Below the pieces are notes generated by a model. The model was not told the DNA's origin. It worked only from the letters and a program-made list of their open reading frames with translations, and made no database searches. Shown one piece after another: positions 27,829 through 40,530 of a DNA stretch of 64,000 bases. This stretch comes from Branchiostoma floridae. Lineage: Eukaryota; Chordata; Leptocardii; Amphioxiformes; Branchiostomatidae. The position numbers and the translations under genes were made by a program. The first letter of the stretch is position 1, and every line of letters starts with the position of its first letter. Location: contig NC_049980.1 in the NCBI RefSeq assembly GCF_000003815.2, positions 16,630,021 through 16,694,020 of the forward strand, read 5' to 3'.

Positions 27829-27858
27829 GCACCGTGCCACAACTGTGTGGCACGGTGC
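27829..27858. repeat. Perfect 13-bp stem-loop
   Basis: GCACCGTGCCACA is followed after four bases by its exact reverse complement TGTGGCACGGTGC. The G+C-rich stem stands out from its AT-rich surroundings. No T-run or gene end is adjacent. Confidence 0.75.
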
Positions 27859-30800
27859 AACAAAAGTGTAAAATACGGGGACAGGGTTGTTATAATTCGC
27901 ACTGTGAATCAACCGTTTTGACCTGATGGTCTACAGCAAATCTTTTATGTGGAATATTTGCATTCGAGTTGTATTAGATGAAACTGTATTGAAAGAATGA
28001 AAACATTTAGAAAATCGAAATATACAGCCAGTGGCAACATTTCGACTTTTTCAAGGGCCCAATTTTTTTTATCATTCCAAAGAATACAAGATCTAGAGCT
28101 CTGACTGTTCAATTATTATACAGAGGTGCGACACACTCAAATTGTTTGAATACTCCTCACGAATCTAGGAGAAATGAGCTGGATTTATTAGCAAAGCTTG
28201 GGAATCAATGACGATCTCTGACGTGACTGCGCGATCATTCTGCTGATAATGATGTTCGTAAGAGAGAGCTATTGAATGAACACCCGCGGCTTTATGTCCC
28301 AATGAATCCTAACAGCCGGAAATGAATGTCCACACTGATATCAGATTAAGCCAATCACCCGGCTGAGAACGAGTAATGAATGACACCTATGCACCAAGGC
28401 GGGGCTCATTGCGCGGTCTATCATGGCGGGGTGTCATCATTATCAAGCGTTCTGACTTCACAACTGACAGTTTATGACGTGAATTTTCAGTCTTTTATTC
28501 ACCTATCACCGGGGTGTTTCTATCCAGACAAACATGACGCCAACATGTGGCCCCTTGGCGGATTAGCTGTAAAAGTTGATTGGAAGTTTGAAGTGGGCTG
28601 TAACGACATTTCACCTACTTCTTATAAATAAATGTATATGTTATACATTGTAAAGTAAAGTTATACATTGGCGGAAAAATCCAGACCTTTATAGCCAGTT
28701 AGAACATTTCTAGTCTGTAACGCGTTCATTAGAAAATACAGGACTAAAACTACATCTACAGCTCACCCAGACAAGCTTCTGTGCTGTAATGCCTTTTCAA
28801 ACAGTAGCTGGAAGAAAGATATCAGACTTCTTCCAACAAGGAAGCCGTGACGCACAGCTTTGATTTGGTCGTCAGAGAGATAAAGGGAGAACATGTTGGA
28901 GAAGATCAGTTCGCCATGGACATCAAATGAGTCGGCACCTGTGATCGTCTGCAGTATTGCACAGGGATGAACATCAGAAAAGTTTGATGAAGCAATAATG
29001 GAATCCCCTCCAGCATGGGGGTATTACTTGATGCTGTTATGAGATATCCTGCCCATGAATCCGTGGATCCAAACTGGCCCGTGGCAACTCTCAAGGACCA
29101 TTTAGAGAGGGAAACTGTTGCTTGACGCATGAACACGGCGCAAAGCAGAGTCCCATCGGCGCCGCGGCTATTATATCAAAAGCTCGACTGGTTGTTGGTA
29201 CTTTCTCAAATCTTACGCTGCTGTTGAGTGATCTGTCTAACTTAGGCTACAGTGAAGAGAGCGACTGACGCAAAAAGCGGATCATCTGGCCGACGCATTG
29301 ATGGGTACCCGCTAGTTCTTGGCTCGTGCATAAACACCAGATGGCTTGTTAAATCGGAGAGTACTTCCATGAGAAAGCTATGAGATCCAAGTCTCCTGGT
29401 CTCTCATGACGGCATGAGACCTGTCTATACAACTTGCACACTGTCGAACCCAATATTGAGATATTAATAATACATTATTGTGGAATGTTTCGACGAGAAT
29501 ATATTATATGTCAGTGACTCTTTAGAATTGACTGGAATGACGGCTTTAGGAGTTTATCCATTATGCTGGGAAATTCTGCATAGAGCAACGTGGTGAAAGT
29601 TGTCTTCTTGTATCTGTTTTACCATCACACAGCATCCATCATTGGTAGAGACTATCTTGAAGAAGAACGCAGGGGTATTGTCGTATTTATCATCGTGCTG
29701 CCCATGGATATGCCAATATTATAGATTGGATGACGCAAAACTCAGACGATTCTTACCGTAAATGAGTGTTCTATTCGATCCTTCATTTCGATTTTCGGGT
29801 GCCCAACTTTTACATTATGATTCTGATCTCCAATACCAAAGGTCTCCAGCCCATTAAAGTAGAAAGATACTATGAGGCGCCTTAGGGGTATCGGGAATTT
29901 TGATAAAGATCATACGACGTATACTAACGACGTATACTACTTCTTTTCAGCCTATAGTCATCTTCGGATTCAATGTCTCAAAAATGTGACTTGTTTCTAA
30001 CGTCGGGGATGTTCTGATGTATTATACAACTCTCTTTTCGCGTTTGTGTGCAGCATTTTCAAAGATACAATCCTTTTTCAAACGTAACAAAGACCGACAC
30101 ACAGAATATTTATGTCCTTTACGTTAATTGGCCTTCTACTTCAGACATCAATGTATTGATTAAGGTCAAATCCGTGTAAGTGAAAACGCTACAAGGATTC
30201 ATGTTGCAACGGCCAAATAAAAGGTATGGAAACTTCAATGGAAAATGTTGGATGGCACGGTGTTATAGGGAGAAATCAAGATTCATCAGTGGTTTAATCT
30301 ATATCGTAACCTACTCTGGCAGGAAGTGATGAATGGTGTAATAAAGAATCCTCTGTAAAGATCGTCCTTCACCAAATTAGAACAAACCATAATCCTCGGT
30401 CATTAGTCACCTGGATTCTCTCGACCAAAGGGCACAAAGATGGCGGTTTCGTTCAGAAATAATCAGGTCACCAGACCAGATGTAATCCGGCTTAAACCAG
30501 CCTTCCGGTTTATTTCAGCTTCATATCTCCAAATCCCTTCTTATGTTAACAACAATGTTTTTCTCGCCAGTCAAGCTGACTTAATTCTGCAGCTGTAGCT
30601 GACCCTTCGATAAGTAAATCAAACAATTGAAAACAGTGTCGAATGGGGGTTTTTCTTTCAGAAAATTGGCATTGTATTTAAAGAAATGTAACAAGTACTT
30701 CACAGTATATCTAGCAATAGATGACGACAATCGCCATAATGGCTTCAAGGTACAACTTGTCAGCACTGCAAAGGATACTACTATATCTAAGGCTGAATTC

Positions 30801-31097
30801 AGAATATCCCGTTGGTCCTTATCTATAATTGCCGTAGGATTTAGACAGCAATGCTTCGTACATTGGGAGCAAAAAAAAAAAAAGAAACGAATAAAAGAAT
30901 GGCGTTTAGAACTAAAGCTAAATTCTACGATAAAAAGTCCAGCATTACTTACAAAAAATCGTTTCAAAAGTTATTCATTCCAATAAATTGATTTGATAAA
31001 CGCATCTGAAGGCCACTTCGGTAACATTGCTCTATTAGAATAGCAACATTACGTCGAGATTTTGCAAGGTAACAGTTAGTTTTGAAAATTGTCTGAC

Positions 31098-31158
31098 CTT
31101 TCAGGTAGCCTCCACTACCCCTTCCAGTCACTGGCGAAAGGTAGTGGGTGCTTCCTGA
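31098..31158. repeat. Imperfect inverted repeat, about 22-bp arms
   Basis: The left arm CTTTCAGGTAGCCTCCACTA(CC) pairs with the right arm GGTAGTGGGTGCTTCCTGAA(A), with three to four mismatches and a loop of about 17 bases. It lies about 580 bases upstream of the Largen-like exon, so it is probably intronic. It could be a tiny MITE or a hairpin RNA precursor; nothing decides between them. Confidence 0.55.
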
Positions 31159-31730
31159 AACATCTGATAGTTTCCTAATCTAGCTGCTTGAGTCACTACC
31201 ACCTTACCTTCATCAGCGATATCAGGGTTATTACATGTACAGGTCAGAGGTTAAGAACTGCACTGCACCTAAGTACTGCATCTTGCACAAGTGATGGATG
31301 CGATTGCCTCGTGGCCTTATTAGCGAGCGACTTTATTGTCTCGTTATTGAAGACAGAATTTCTTTCTTTAGCTGCAGAGTAATTTGGCGGGATCGGGATA
31401 ACGGTACAATAAGGATTCATCACCAGCATTGCATCGAAGGTCAGACGAAAGTAGGTCATTGTGCATACGCGGATCAGTGCAAAGCCCGTGCCTCTCACAT
31501 TGCCTCAAACAATATGAACGTTTTCCTTTCTTCTTCGAAATATTATTGATTTCGTTCGTCTGTATTGTTACTGTCTTTCCATACTTTTGATTGATGGGTA
31601 ATGTTGCTTCGGAACTAATCGAAGAAGGGTGGCTAGAATACAGAGGTAAGAACATCATGCATGGGAAAGCAATATTTCATGTTTCTATATTGGTCAGCTT
31701 ACGTGATAAGATTACTGAACAGAAATCTGT

Positions 31731-31740
31731 CTATTTTTCA
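31731..31740 (+). promoter_or_regulatory. Splice acceptor before Largen-like coding exon
   Basis: TCTATTTTTCAG, a pyrimidine-rich tract ending in AG, precedes ACTTCTGAAGAACG and the start codon. It indicates that the 5' untranslated region is split. Confidence 0.65.
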
Positions 31741-31755
31741 GACTTCTGAAGAACG

Positions 31756-33309
31756 ATGAAGGCCCTGAACTCATCTGAAGTAAAGGCTCAGGTCAAGACA
31801 GTCATCGATGACCTTGAGAATGTCCTTGGCGAGCTGCGGGAGGTGGTGACAGAACTGCGGGGTATCGTGGACCAAATTGACACCATCACGGCTCGGCTTG
31901 ACATCGATGGGGAGGGGGAACCGCAGGCGCAAGAGACAAATCCTTCCTCGAGCGCAAGAGAGCCCCCGAACGGCCGAGTTACGTCACCGCACCACTTCGA
32001 ACTGGGGCAAACAGAACATGCTGACCGTCGGGGGCAAACTCCGGGAGGCACGGCACACAACCAACATCTTCTCAATGGCGACTTGACTGCTGAACAAGAA
32101 CACCAGAACATTCATACCGCACAGGCATCTGCAATCCCAAACCACTCGCCTAACCCAGTTAACACACATGCACTTTCACAGACTACCACAATCCGCCAAA
32201 CTCAACATGGAAGCCTTCTCAGGCGCCATCGGGTTGGGGAAGACCACGTTATCTCACCTTCGGTCGTGCGAGCGCTGACACTGGGTAGAGGCATACCAAA
32301 CGGACACGTCAATACATACCAGCGAGGTTTCAGTGTGGACCAAGCCATTAGTCAGCGGGATAGACAGACTCACGCATCGACGCTTCCAAGGCAAAACCTC
32401 GGGCCTGGAGCTGCTGCATCGCTCAATGGTGATATCAGTGCGTCTCCCACGCGGTTTGGCACTTTCAGGGATGGATACAGCACCGGAAGCGGTCAGTCTC
32501 AAAGAAAGACGAAGCCCGCTCCTCCCCAACGAAGAAGCGCAACACTCGGTGACTACGCCGACTACATGACGTTACCGGGGCGAGCCTCGGGAGATAATAG
32601 TAGACAGGCTAGGAAAGAATCCTTTCGCAGCGCAAAATCCCAGAACCTGGGGCGGGAATTCGAAAGAAGACGGGAACGGTGTGACTCGGTGCCAGGGAGT
32701 GTTCTGAGAACTCACAGCACTAGCAGTGCCACAAGTACCAAAAAGGAAAAGAGGGTGGAGTTTAGGACAGACGACGTCGATGGTTCAGGCAGGGCAGAGT
32801 TGACACGACAACACAGTCTAAAACAGAGGGATTACGAGGCCATACAGAGAGAGCGTTACGCGGGAAGAGACGCGGGAAGGGAGACAGCGGTCAGAACAGA
32901 GAACCCCCGCACACGGTGGAAGACATGTCCACGGCCCATGTCTGTCCCGACAAGCTGGGTGCAGGACGAGGAGGGTAGCTGGCACAGAATTGCTCAGAAT
33001 TCTTTAGCCAGTGACTATGGCAGCCTAGAAAGCTTCCGGTCAGGTGGAAACTACAGCAGTATGGAAAGCTTCCGCTCCGAATCACCTGGGGTGGCGACCA
33101 AGACCATGGACAGCAGGCGGCCAGGCACCGCCCCAGGTAGAGAAGCTGCCCCACCTGGACCCAGTGCAGGAGTGGGCGGAGATCCCACTGCAACTTACGC
33201 CACCATCAACCGACAGGCAAGATCGCAGTATTCAACCGTCGCCTCTCCAAGTAAAGGTCAATCTCGACAGGGGGGAAAAGGAAAAGATATTCTGATGACA
33301 GAGCTGTGA
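31756..33309 (+). CDS. PRR16 (Largen)/INSYN1-family protein, 517 aa
   Basis: Residues 9-50 form an acidic heptad-like helix (VKAQVKTVIDDLENVLGEL and onward to DQIDTITARL). This closely matches the N-terminal helix I recall for vertebrate PRR16 (VLGDLKDVAKEL, then VDQIDTLTSDL) and INSYN1. A second family motif, basic-Glu-basic-Val-x-Phe, is at 331-336 (EKRVEF). Between and beyond these the chain is low-complexity, Ser/Gln/Arg-rich, with a duplicated Ser-x-Glu-Ser-Phe-Arg-Ser motif near 424-438. PRR16 is reported to promote cell size and INSYN1 to act at inhibitory synapses; which role applies here is unknown. The whole frame is in one exon, longer than the roughly 300-residue vertebrate proteins. 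A splice acceptor (TATTTTTCAG) ends at 31740, 15 bases before the ATG, so at least one upstream untranslated exon exists. The codon usage is much richer in G+C than the flanks. Confidence 0.82.
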   Translation: MKALNSSEVKAQVKTVIDDLENVLGELREVVTELRGIVDQIDTITARLDIDGEGEPQAQETNPSSSAREPPNGRVTSPHHFELGQTEHADRRGQTPGGTAHNQHLLNGDLTAEQEHQNIHTAQASAIPNHSPNPVNTHALSQTTTIRQTQHGSLLRRHRVGEDHVISPSVVRALTLGRGIPNGHVNTYQRGFSVDQAISQRDRQTHASTLPRQNLGPGAAASLNGDISASPTRFGTFRDGYSTGSGQSQRKTKPAPPQRRSATLGDYADYMTLPGRASGDNSRQARKESFRSAKSQNLGREFERRRERCDSVPGSVLRTHSTSSATSTKKEKRVEFRTDDVDGSGRAELTRQHSLKQRDYEAIQRERYAGRDAGRETAVRTENPRTRWKTCPRPMSVPTSWVQDEEGSWHRIAQNSLASDYGSLESFRSGGNYSSMESFRSESPGVATKTMDSRRPGTAPGREAAPPGPSAGVGGDPTATYATINRQARSQYSTVASPSKGQSRQGGKGKDILMTEL

Positions 33310-33969
33310 GATGACAAATGGAGAGTACGCTTTAGCTTTTACAGAAAGCCTCTACCGTCTTCACATGACAAATCGGAATTCAATATCATCCAAACCGCAC
33401 GCCTATTTTCCAGAAACTGCTGCGACGGACTTTAAGTGGCCCTGTGTGCAGTTTGCTTACAATAACGAATTCAATTTCACACCTAACGCCGACAAACGTC
33501 TTTTCAATCGATCTGCGGTCAGTGGTTTTCGTCTCCCTAAATGCCTGAAATGAAGGCAAGAGTAAAAGTTGGCTTTGCAATCTATCTGGATGAACGCTGT
33601 CAATAGCGAAGCAATCTACATTCAGCGCAGTAAGAAAATTCACGAACTGCTGTCAGTCGTCAATTGCTATCATCGCCGATGCAGAACGCATACCTTCCTG
33701 TGCCCTTCATCGTTCTGCCCTCATCATTTCATCTCGGCGGACTGGCGCACTGATTCGCACGTCCACAGGGGACCCCAGAAATCGAAACGTGATTGTCACG
33801 AAAGAAGCACGATGTGCAACACAGACACCGATGTCTTTGATTTACTCCGGGATCAAATTAAAGCCCGCCCGCAAGCAAGCTCGTCCATCATGAGATGGGT
33901 CATTCACAAGATAGTACATGGCCTCTTCTGGTCAGGCAGTGGAGAAAGGATATATAACCTAGCACTTAC

Positions 33970-33975
33970 AATAAA
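33970..33975 (+). promoter_or_regulatory. Poly(A) signal AATAAA, Largen-like gene
   Basis: The first AATAAA after the stop codon, about 660 bases downstream. It would end a 3' untranslated region with no conserved frame. A second AATAAA at 34074-34079 is an alternative. Confidence 0.45.
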
Positions 33976-33989
33976 TTAAGTCTACGCTA

Positions 33990-36270
33990 TGAAATGTATC
34001 CGTTAGATATGTTCCGCGAAGTAGATTATAGTATTTCTCTGTGTTGTGAAGCTTGCAGCTGATTATTCGGCGTAATAAATCACCATTCATCACAAGCCAA
34101 TACCGGACCTTCAATCTGATCAATGAGGCCGAGCAAAACGTTTTGCACCCGAGGAACTGACCCAGGAAATTAGGTTCTGTGCCCTAGCGTGGGTTCGATA
34201 TTAGATTATGTGTGGTGGGCAAAGTGCCCTTGGATACTTCCTCTGCTAATTTTGTGAAGTTGAACGATGGACTTCTGGGTTGTGGAAACTTTTGGGAATC
34301 GTCACATGATGAATAACTTTGTATGGAAGCATGAAGTTTTGCTTTAGCGCTGACATCAGTCAGCATTAGCAAGACAGCGGAGAAATGTGACTGGAGAAGT
34401 CAGGGTAGACTGTAGAGCATGAAATAGGTTAGCCAACAACTATGTAAGTGCCAGAATCTAGATACTTAGGGTGGAATGATCCGCGAGAGAGTGTGCAGCG
34501 TTCCTATTGATACATAACTGTTACATATTCAATATCCAGAAGGTCAGAAGCTGGCTTTTGTCTCGTCCCTTCACGCGTGGTTGAAGGCAGTTTTTGGTTG
34601 TACAGAAATCACCAGTGCCTGTGAAGGTTGTGAATTCCACGGACCTTTAAATGAATCTATCTATGGGGCTACTTGATGAAGTCATTGATGGCGGGAAAAT
34701 ATAAGACAATTTTGTAAATGAGTAAAATACGGTCCGTTTGTGACCTAGGACGAAATGCGACGGGGTCAATGAGTACATCAGAAGAAGTAGGCTTATATTG
34801 ACGTCCGTTTTGGACTGTTTACAGATGGGATGGCCCTTCGTTTGGACGTCAAAACTTTAGTAATTAATGTGACTTTGTGAATCACGTTCGTCGGACCAGT
34901 TTCACGTTCTGTACATATAGATATGGAACTCTCTTGCCAACATATATACAATTTAAAAGATATTATATAGATATCAGATGAAGTCTATCTTGTACAAGTG
35001 TAACATTAACGAGAGCACAAAAAACTTATTAAAGCGTCTTGGGGAGGAGGCATTTATCGCTGACCTTGCAGTTTTGCTGATTCGTGATGAAAAGAGTACT
35101 ACTGCATATTTCAATATGATCATAGTACAGTAAACCTTAATCAAGTGTATTGCCATTAGAAGTACATTACGAATCTCAGATATATTCTTAAGCCGATTCT
35201 AGACATAAAGCTGATGTTTTTAGCTTTTTCAATGAGCTCTAGGATAACCTATCTCTTGTCATTGTTTCAGAACGATGTTGTTTTTCTGTCATAGTGTGTC
35301 CGCAACAATGTCAATGATGTCATCAACATTCAAGGAACATTTGTGGGAAAATCACCTTCAACTGGAGCCTGGTGTTACCGGTACCGTCGTTTAAATGAAA
35401 AAAGGTCGGCTCACATACCACATTACAAGACCAGAAGGCTACTTTGAAGACCTTACTGTCTTGGGAAAACCTATTCCCATTGCGGGGGGTCACTCGATTT
35501 TCACGTCTCTTGCTTCAATCGTGTCTTTCTTGTTCACAGAATTCCTCAACAGTCCTCTACACACGAATGATGGTAAGTGCTAGCTCTGTGTCACATTTCG
35601 AATTTCTGCAGTTGTTTTCTTGGTTCCGAAAACCAGACGACACTTGTGGGCTACACATGCATCCACCTTGGCGCCGACCTCGAAATAATCCCCGGATGTT
35701 GGTAGGCCTGTCTAGAATCGTTGTGGACGGATATCACAGGGGGTCGGGGAGAATGGAAGTTTGCTTAATTGCTGATCGGTGTAGGCTGATTGGGGAGGCA
35801 GCTACTGAGTGCTGTTAATGGTGTAGTAATCACGACAGCCCTTCATTAAATATATGCCTGTGTTGTGACGAATCAGAATATGTCTAGATTAACAGGTTGA
35901 AAATCAAGCCGTGTGATTTCCTGTGTTGCTGAAACACACTGCGCTGCTGAAACACACTGCGGAAATAAAACAAATACCGTTGTATGACGCCACATGTGTA
36001 CTGTGATGACTTACTATATCAGCATGATATTCCATTGATGTTATCGGGAATAAAATAATCTAAGGATTTTCCTTCTTCACCCACAAGGGCAGCGGACTCG
36101 CTGCGTTATTCGCATTGCGACCTAAAATTGGACAAATCGCTCAACGAACATGTCATAGATAAAACAAATCTTTTACTCTTTGTGTATTTTGTTGTCTTTT
36201 CGGTACATTTTGCATGATATTCCATGAAATAAAGGGTGACACAAATCCAACTAGAGTTCGGGGACCTCAT
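33990..36270. other. Intergenic, nothing recognised
   Basis: No exon or clear repeat apart from an 18-bp direct duplication containing GCTGAAACACACTGCG at about 35930-35962. Confidence 0.4.
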
Positions 36271-37354
36271 ACCTCCATGAAATATTCATTGCTTTTTTGT
36301 GGATGGTATGTATGTTTATAGTCGGTTGTATTTGAGAGTAATGGTTATAAATGTTATGGGAAAGTAGTGGTGTATTTATTTAATGACACAGAGGATGTCC
36401 ATCTGATTAGTAATTAATAAAATGTGACACTTAATTGTGTAATGTGCGTTTAAGAGGTCGATGGCATATAGTAGCGTGGTGTTCCTTAAGCTTGATGTTT
36501 GGCATTTAAACTGTCTAAGGTTGTCAGCATTATTGAGGTTCGACTATGTGCCTCAGAGCGGTGTGGTGGAAGGAAGTTGGGAAACTCAGAAAGAATAAGG
36601 GATGTGGCCAACTTTAGTCAGATGGTGATTTGATTTTCCACCAATATGTCATAACATCAGCTGTTCACACGGTATAAAATCGAGATGCACACTTTCCTCT
36701 GACAGCCCTACACCAACTGTAAAATGAATACTTGGTTCCAACCCTGTCTGCTAAAAAAACAAGTACCATTGGCTACGAAATAGACAACTAACAACTGTCC
36801 CTTATCGTAACGAAATCAGACCATCTGTATCGCCCATAAAACTTCTGACACCCAACCCATCTAAGATGAGAGGACCTAATGGCATTTTAATGACCATGTC
36901 ACTCAAATCAGCAGTACAGTATGTGAGACATCCATACCTGTTAAGCATTACTGTTAAATGTACCTCAACTTCTTACAATTATACTTACGCTTCACATCTC
37001 CATGATATCCTAAGCAGACATAACTAAAACTAATTATCATATTAAAAAACTCGGGGTTCCCCAAACAGCTGTCATACAAATCACCTCACTATCTGCTTGG
37101 AGCTAAGCCCATTAACAAACACTTAAAGCACGATGCCTGTTCCAATATATCGCAGATATAGGGGTGATTTCTGATATTATCACATTGATTATAACGACAG
37201 ATACGGCGCCCAAAATCTCATCGATTCGAGCTTTCATCACACCCCACCAACACAACAAGTATGAAACCAATCCATCCAGCCGTTCTGGAGTAATCTTGTA
37301 CACAGACAGAGACATATAACAGAAAATATAACGTCCATGACATTTCATGGAGGT
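36271..37354. mobile_element. About 1.08-kb interspersed element with inverted ends
   Basis: ACCTCCATGAAAT at 36271-36283 is perfectly inverted as ATTTCATGGAGGT at 37342-37354. Read on the minus strand from the right end, the sequence passes through a TGTCTCTGTCTGTGT tract and then an AGATTACTCCAGAACGGCTG segment. The same order occurs on the plus strand at 48120-48300 (GT-rich tract, then CATAACTGGAGAACGCC). I recall this pattern from a repeat common in marine invertebrates. The interior is AT-rich and non-coding. Target duplications are not clear. Confidence 0.55.
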
Positions 37355-40300
37355 AACTAAGGTCGCAGCGAGGTTGCTTGTGTAATGGTGGCATGAATCA
37401 CTGTGGTTCCTCTTTTTTCCTTGCCTTTGACTCCGCGGAACAGTTATCCCTTCAGGTCATCACGTGGTTTAGAATAGAGAGCCTATTCTCCTTTTTAAGA
37501 ACCGTACCGAATCCTGGAATGAAACAGGCGCCAGCATTGCACATGCTACACTTTCATCACCGTGAACTGGAGTCCCGAAGCTCTGCTCAGACCAACGTGA
37601 CGAATCGAAGATCAGAAATAGCCCTGGTAGGGAACCTATTTGATTAGCCCATGGCACGACTTGCACCGCGGCTAAATGAGAGGGAAACCCCGTGAGACTA
37701 CCAATAGATGCCATAAGATAAAGAAGAAGATGGGATCTTTTAATTACATTACGACAGTGTTTGGAAATTTGGGCCTGTCCTTTGGGGAGGGGAGTGAGCG
37801 ATGTCGGAATAAGAATCGTTTTCCATAGCTCACGGAGGCAATCGGTGAGCATTGGTGGAGAACAAATGATTAAATAGTTATTTCTGCACCACGGGAAGTG
37901 TCATGGAGATTCAGGTCAGACAACATTCAACGTTTTTGCTGGAGATAAAAAGAGAGAACTACTGGAGAGAGACATAGTCTGGACTATGGCGTATCTTAAA
38001 GTTGGTAGATCTGACTTGGATCTTTGTGCATACATATGGAATATGGACTATAAAATAACAGTCCGTACTCTAACTGAATTGAGGTGCTTTGGTAAATCTA
38101 TTCTATCGAAATTACTGACAACGTTTAGTACCTTTAACATATGTAAGAGTCATGTTTTCAAGCGAAAAGGATTTGGTTCGACTCGTCCTGACCAACTTTT
38201 TATCAGTGGGCAATTTATTCCGAAGCTGTTTAACTTCAGAAAAGCGTTTGTGATTCTCCCACGGCGTAGGTTTATGAGTTCCACAGAAGGAACAGTAAAG
38301 TTGCTAAGTTTTCTGCTGACCCATTTCTACTCAGGCGTTCAAAGCCCAGCTGAAGTCGTTGCCGCAAATCGCGACAAGACCAATAATGACACTTGTACGA
38401 ATCTGCTCCAGGCGCCAATGGTAATTACCATTCATTAACAAGAAACTCTGTCGAGCTTATTGCTGACTGTTTGACCCCGCTACAACAGCCTCTATCGACA
38501 GCACTCACTTTTGCAAATGGCCCAGTTTTGATGCTGCATTGGTGCCCTCTTGGAGCCTTTGACGTCTTTACTTTCGCACGGCGCTGAGGAAAACGATCAA
38601 TTGATAGTGGTGGAGGCAACGTGGGGGGGGGGGCACAGTTTCATCTCAGAATTCATGAATCGATAAGGCTTAAAAGATGGAATTCAGATGCCCGAAAGGA
38701 ACGGCGAGAAGGGGATCACAAAATGTCCAGGACAAACAAAATTGAAGTCCTGGCAGCTTTCCTTCTATAGCAGGAGACCTTGAACTTGACCTTTGTCGTC
38801 CAAAGACGTACTCATTAGATATCATCGCAATCCATCCATCAGCCATATCAATTCTTAAGCTTATCATAAATATCCTGAAACACAATCAGTTGCACACACA
38901 ATTGGAAAGGCCGACATTTGGTGATCACTCAGCAAATACAGCATATTTCAGCCATCTCCCTCCCCATGCAACAATAGACTATTCCAAAATCACCCATTTG
39001 CGAAAATGGAAAACGCCTGCTTAAAAATCAATTGGAGCAAAGTGGAGCAGTACAAAAATACATCTGCTGAAATAAGACTTTGACATAATCACCAAAGTCC
39101 AAACATGAATATAAAAGAATGCTCCCCTCCGTGCTATAATAGACTCTTCCAGCACACCTCAAAATTGCGACCAGTCCAGAAATATTCCCGCTGAATACAT
39201 GGCCTTTTGTATTAGCAACCCAGTTAGAATTGACTTAAGAAAAAAGGTCCCCCGTGCACTAATGGACTCTTCCATATAACACCAGGTTTGCTGATTGGCT
39301 ACGAAATCCTCCTCAGGATATTGATTCAGGCTAGGTTATTCAACACCTCCATTTTTTTCATATCCATTTCTCTGAATCCATTTCTCTACCCCGAGGCCCT
39401 GTTGTGCGAAAAACAGTCCCTCTAGCAGTGCTTTCCTTATTGTTAAGTATCACAGACTGATTGTAAGTGTTCATTAGTAGCTTAGACATACAGGACAGTG
39501 CCGGTGAACTGCAGTTGTCACAAATGTTACTTTGTCTCGTTAAGGAGTACCGAGAAACTCATTAGGCCAAGAAGGTTATTAGGGCTAATTGCTGGTTAGG
39601 GGCACGTGATGAGAAACTAGTACTGTAACTTTTTAGAGACAGCTTTTCTCTCAGCAACATGGCGTCAGGCCAAAAAATGCACCAAAGGGTCGATATGGCC
39701 GGTAAAAACAAAGGGATTTGCGGGAGAATGATTGAGAGGTGCGACACATTATTTGGTAGCTATATGAGCTGTAAGACAAGAGGCTTTCTCTTGGCAGTAT
39801 GTCCTTCCCGAGGGAGTCATCTGCAGTGCATGTACCCGGTGCTGGCTGGTCTCCAAGTCAGGCAAATGGACAAAGTAAGTCGGATCAGTGGCAGGAAAAA
39901 TCTGTCTTACAGTCTGTTGACAAGCCAAGTAGCTGGTGTTCGCAACAACAAAGCTGACTGCTGAGTGTTGCTCCGAAGAATTTTTCAAGGGATAAAGACG
40001 CGATTTAGGAGTGGAAGCTGATGTGTTGATGAAGAAGAAACGGCACATGCACACGGTCCAGCCAAAGACATCCGGCAAAGCATGTCTTGTTCAACCAAAT
40101 ACATCCCCTGGCGTGTAATATGACAAGCAGCACAAACTTCATCTCGACCTGGTAAATTAGTCTCCGCAGAACGTGCAGGAGCAAATTTTTTCAGGATTAC
40201 GTAGACTTGGTGAAGAAATCCTGCCAGAACGAAGCCCAAAGCTGCTATCCGTGCTCAATTATCTGCTCTCCCGCTGCAGGTCTGGGCGGTCAGCACGGCG

Positions 40301-40530
40301 ACTCCTGACCGTAACTCGATTGTTAGCTATCGATCGGTTGGGAAAGGCCGACAGGGGTCAAATCATGTCCAGGAAGCATTGCCCTCTGGATGCTGGGTAC
40401 GAGATGTCCCCAAGGCGCTGGGAACGTACATGGATTTGAACGTTGCAACAGAGTAAACTTGGCAAACAGCAGTGTTTGCAAAAAATATGCTTGGACTTGC
40501 CTGCAGTTTGAAACAGTCCAATCATTCAAC
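37355..40530. other. Intergenic with a triplicated motif, no gene
   Basis: No supported exon. A motif close to CTCCCCNTGCNNYAATAGAC followed by TMTTCCA occurs three times, at 38956-38985, 39121-39151 and 39247-39275. A G homopolymer lies near 38623-38634. Confidence 0.4.
38956..39275 (+). repeat. Three diverged copies of a ~30-bp motif
   Basis: Copies at 38956, 39121 and 39247 share CCCC(A/G)TGC..(T)AATAGACT.TTCCA and lie in the same orientation. The intervals of about 165 and 126 bases are unequal, so this is a decayed tandem array or repeated protein-binding site rather than a clean satellite. Confidence 0.5.

Larger units (their letters stand above)
22773..31097. other. Long non-coding stretch
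   Basis: No supported exon in about 8.3 kb. Visible structure is limited to a CATAG/CATAC-rich tract at 23770-23880, a CpG-rich patch at about 26840-27065, a TG-rich microsatellite near 27568-27595 and a perfect stem-loop at 27829-27858. The CpG-rich patch could be a promoter or 5' exon for the gene at 31741, because that gene has an untranslated exon boundary and needs an upstream exon. Confidence 0.4.

Noticed and set aside
30581-30986. Two overlapping frames of 128 and 119 residues on opposite strands
   Set aside because: Low-complexity, AT-rich, with no domain; mutually shadowing frames suggest neither is coding.
37986-38438. 150-residue plus-strand frame
   Set aside because: No family recognised, no splice or repeat evidence, and surrounding base composition is identical.
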